Source of the DNA: UBA9653 sp014859835
GTDB lineage: Archaea; Thermoplasmatota; Thermoplasmata; UBA10834
Assembly: GCA_014859835.1 (NCBI GenBank)
Contig: JACZKW010000038.1
Span: 1 to 6,744, forward strand
DNA: 6,744 bases
Direction of reading: 5' to 3'
Below, piece after piece: positions 6,210-6,744 of the stretch. Within the stretch, counting starts at the first letter, position 1. Each line of letters begins with the position of its first letter. Under the pieces are notes generated by a model. That model made no database searches, was not told the DNA's origin, and saw only the letters and a list, made by a program, of their open reading frames with translations. The position numbers and the translations under genes are program-made.

Positions 6210-6229
6210 CGCACTGTTGATATAGTGCG
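6210..6229 (+). promoter_or_regulatory. Inverted repeat enclosing a TATA-like box, upstream of the substrate-binding protein gene
   Basis: CGCACT (6210-6215) and AGTGCG (6224-6229) are perfect inverted arms around GTTGATAT; the TATA-like element TTGATATA (6217-6224) fills the spacer. Transcription would start near 6245-6248, about 40 bases before ATG 6287. A protein bound to the arms would compete with TBP, so repression is the natural inference. The remainder of the 175-base gap (6112-6286) shows nothing else I can name except a small CCAGC-CAA-GCTGG hairpin at 6263-6275. Confidence 0.4.
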
Positions 6230-6273
6230 ATTGCCTTCAAAGGAATGGGATTGGCGGAATAGCCAGCCAAGCT

Positions 6274-6280
6274 GGAGTGG
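6274..6280 (+). promoter_or_regulatory. Shine-Dalgarno site of the substrate-binding protein gene
   Basis: GGAGTGG; its GGAG core ends 9 bases before ATG 6287. Its first two bases also form the right end of the CCAGC/GCTGG hairpin, which could slightly reduce access for the ribosome. Confidence 0.5.
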
Positions 6281-6286
6281 GTTCGG

Positions 6287-6744
6287 ATGAAGATCATATG
6301 CCCAACGGCCTTCGCGCTCGTCGCAGGCCTTTGTCTGTTGTTGTCGATAGTCCCTCAGAACTATGGTGAGCTGAGTGTCAAGACTGCTCAAGCCGAAGAT
6401 GAGGTCGTGCTCAAGATCGGATTCGTCGACCGGATCGATAGCCTGAACCCCCTTATGGGACTGACAGATGCATCATTCATCTTCTATGGACTAGTCTATG
6501 ACGCCTTGCTAGGTGCGGGTAACGACCTAGAGGCCACACCGAACCTCGCGACCGACTGTTGGATAGTCCCGGAAACAGACTCTGAAATGATCCTGAGTGG
6601 GGAACCATGTGGCTCAGTCTGGCAGTACAATATCACCCAGAACGCTATCTGGCACGATGGAACCCCGTTCACTGCCGAGGACGTCGCTTGGAACATAAAC
6701 CTGCACGCGGAGTACTACGATGCGATGTGGGCATTCCAGCCATA
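6287..6744 (+). CDS. ABC transporter substrate-binding protein, family 5 (peptide/nickel type), 3'-truncated
   Basis: The frame runs from ATG 6287 to the window edge without a stop: 152 codons of a family usually 500-700 residues long. Residues 1-27 form a signal peptide or membrane anchor (MKII followed by a long hydrophobic run); no clear lipobox is visible. The mature start 'VVLKIGFVDRIDSLNPL' (40-56) is the usual first strand of SBP_bac_5, with 'YGLVYDALL' next. The family signature follows at 112-133: W-x-Y-N-I then 'AIWHDGTPFTAEDVAW'. The protein would capture oligopeptides, or sometimes nickel or other ligands, outside the cell and pass them to a permease pair and ATPases, none of which is in the window; the ligand cannot be told from this part. 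An SD (GGAGTGG) and a TATA-like box within an inverted repeat precede it. The upstream remnant may be the tail of a paralogue. Confidence 0.9.
   Translation, partial: MKIICPTAFALVAGLCLLLSIVPQNYGELSVKTAQAEDEVVLKIGFVDRIDSLNPLMGLTDASFIFYGLVYDALLGAGNDLEATPNLATDCWIVPETDSEMILSGEPCGSVWQYNITQNAIWHDGTPFTAEDVAWNINLHAEYYDAMWAFQP

Noticed and set aside
6240..6290. GGTTCG-containing stretch examined as a possible tRNA T-arm
   Set aside because: No acceptor, anticodon or D-arm pairing could be built around it.
1..6744. Search for CRISPR repeats, insertion-sequence ends, transposase or integrase coding
   Set aside because: No regularly spaced repeats, long terminal inverted repeats with target duplications, or recombinase motifs were seen.

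Overview
The window looks archaeal. Evidence seen: TATA-like boxes placed 20-35 bases ahead of starts (5'-TTAAATATAC on the minus strand, AATATAT and CTTACAAATC on the plus strand), Shine-Dalgarno sites of the GGAGGTG/GAGGTG type, dense packing, and surface proteins with many N-glycosylation sequons plus a membrane anchor. A moderately GC-rich euryarchaeote, possibly of the Thermoplasmata/Methanomassiliicoccales kind, would fit, but that placement is an inference from gene content only.

Left third (2-4107): two tightly coupled membrane-protein genes and a third membrane protein, all on the plus strand. The first is cut by the window edge. It is a large extracellular Ig-like protein with one membrane helix and a cytosolic DUF4129-like tail. 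The second, overlapping it by 11 bases, is a DUF4350-type protein with a membrane helix at each end of its main domain. Such pairs usually belong to MoxR ATPase / DUF58 / DUF4129 / DUF4350 clusters, whose remaining members would lie left of the window. The third gene has its own TATA-like box and encodes a two-helix membrane protein with a C-terminal cluster of five cysteines that I do not recognise.

Middle (4108-5871): a divergent arsenic-related pair. A two-domain thioredoxin-fold protein (minus strand, one CPFC active site) and ArsM, the arsenite S-adenosylmethyltransferase (plus strand, all four conserved cysteines), share an intergenic region. That region holds a TATA-like box for each direction, two overlapping perfect palindromes, and a second near-copy of one palindrome over the predicted arsM transcription start. 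It reads as a regulated bidirectional promoter. The likely division of labour is that ArsM methylates As(III) and the dithiol protein reduces ArsM or the arsenic substrate. The convergent gene ends at 4107/4135 are separated by a 13-bp stem-loop.

Right part (5872-6744): first an open stretch with no start codon that resembles the C-terminal membrane anchor of a surface protein, probably a gene remnant. Then comes a control region with an inverted repeat flanking a TATA-like box, and finally the first 152 codons of a peptide/nickel-type ABC transporter substrate-binding protein (family SBP_bac_5) that runs off the right edge.

No rRNA, tRNA, CRISPR array, transposase or integrase was seen.
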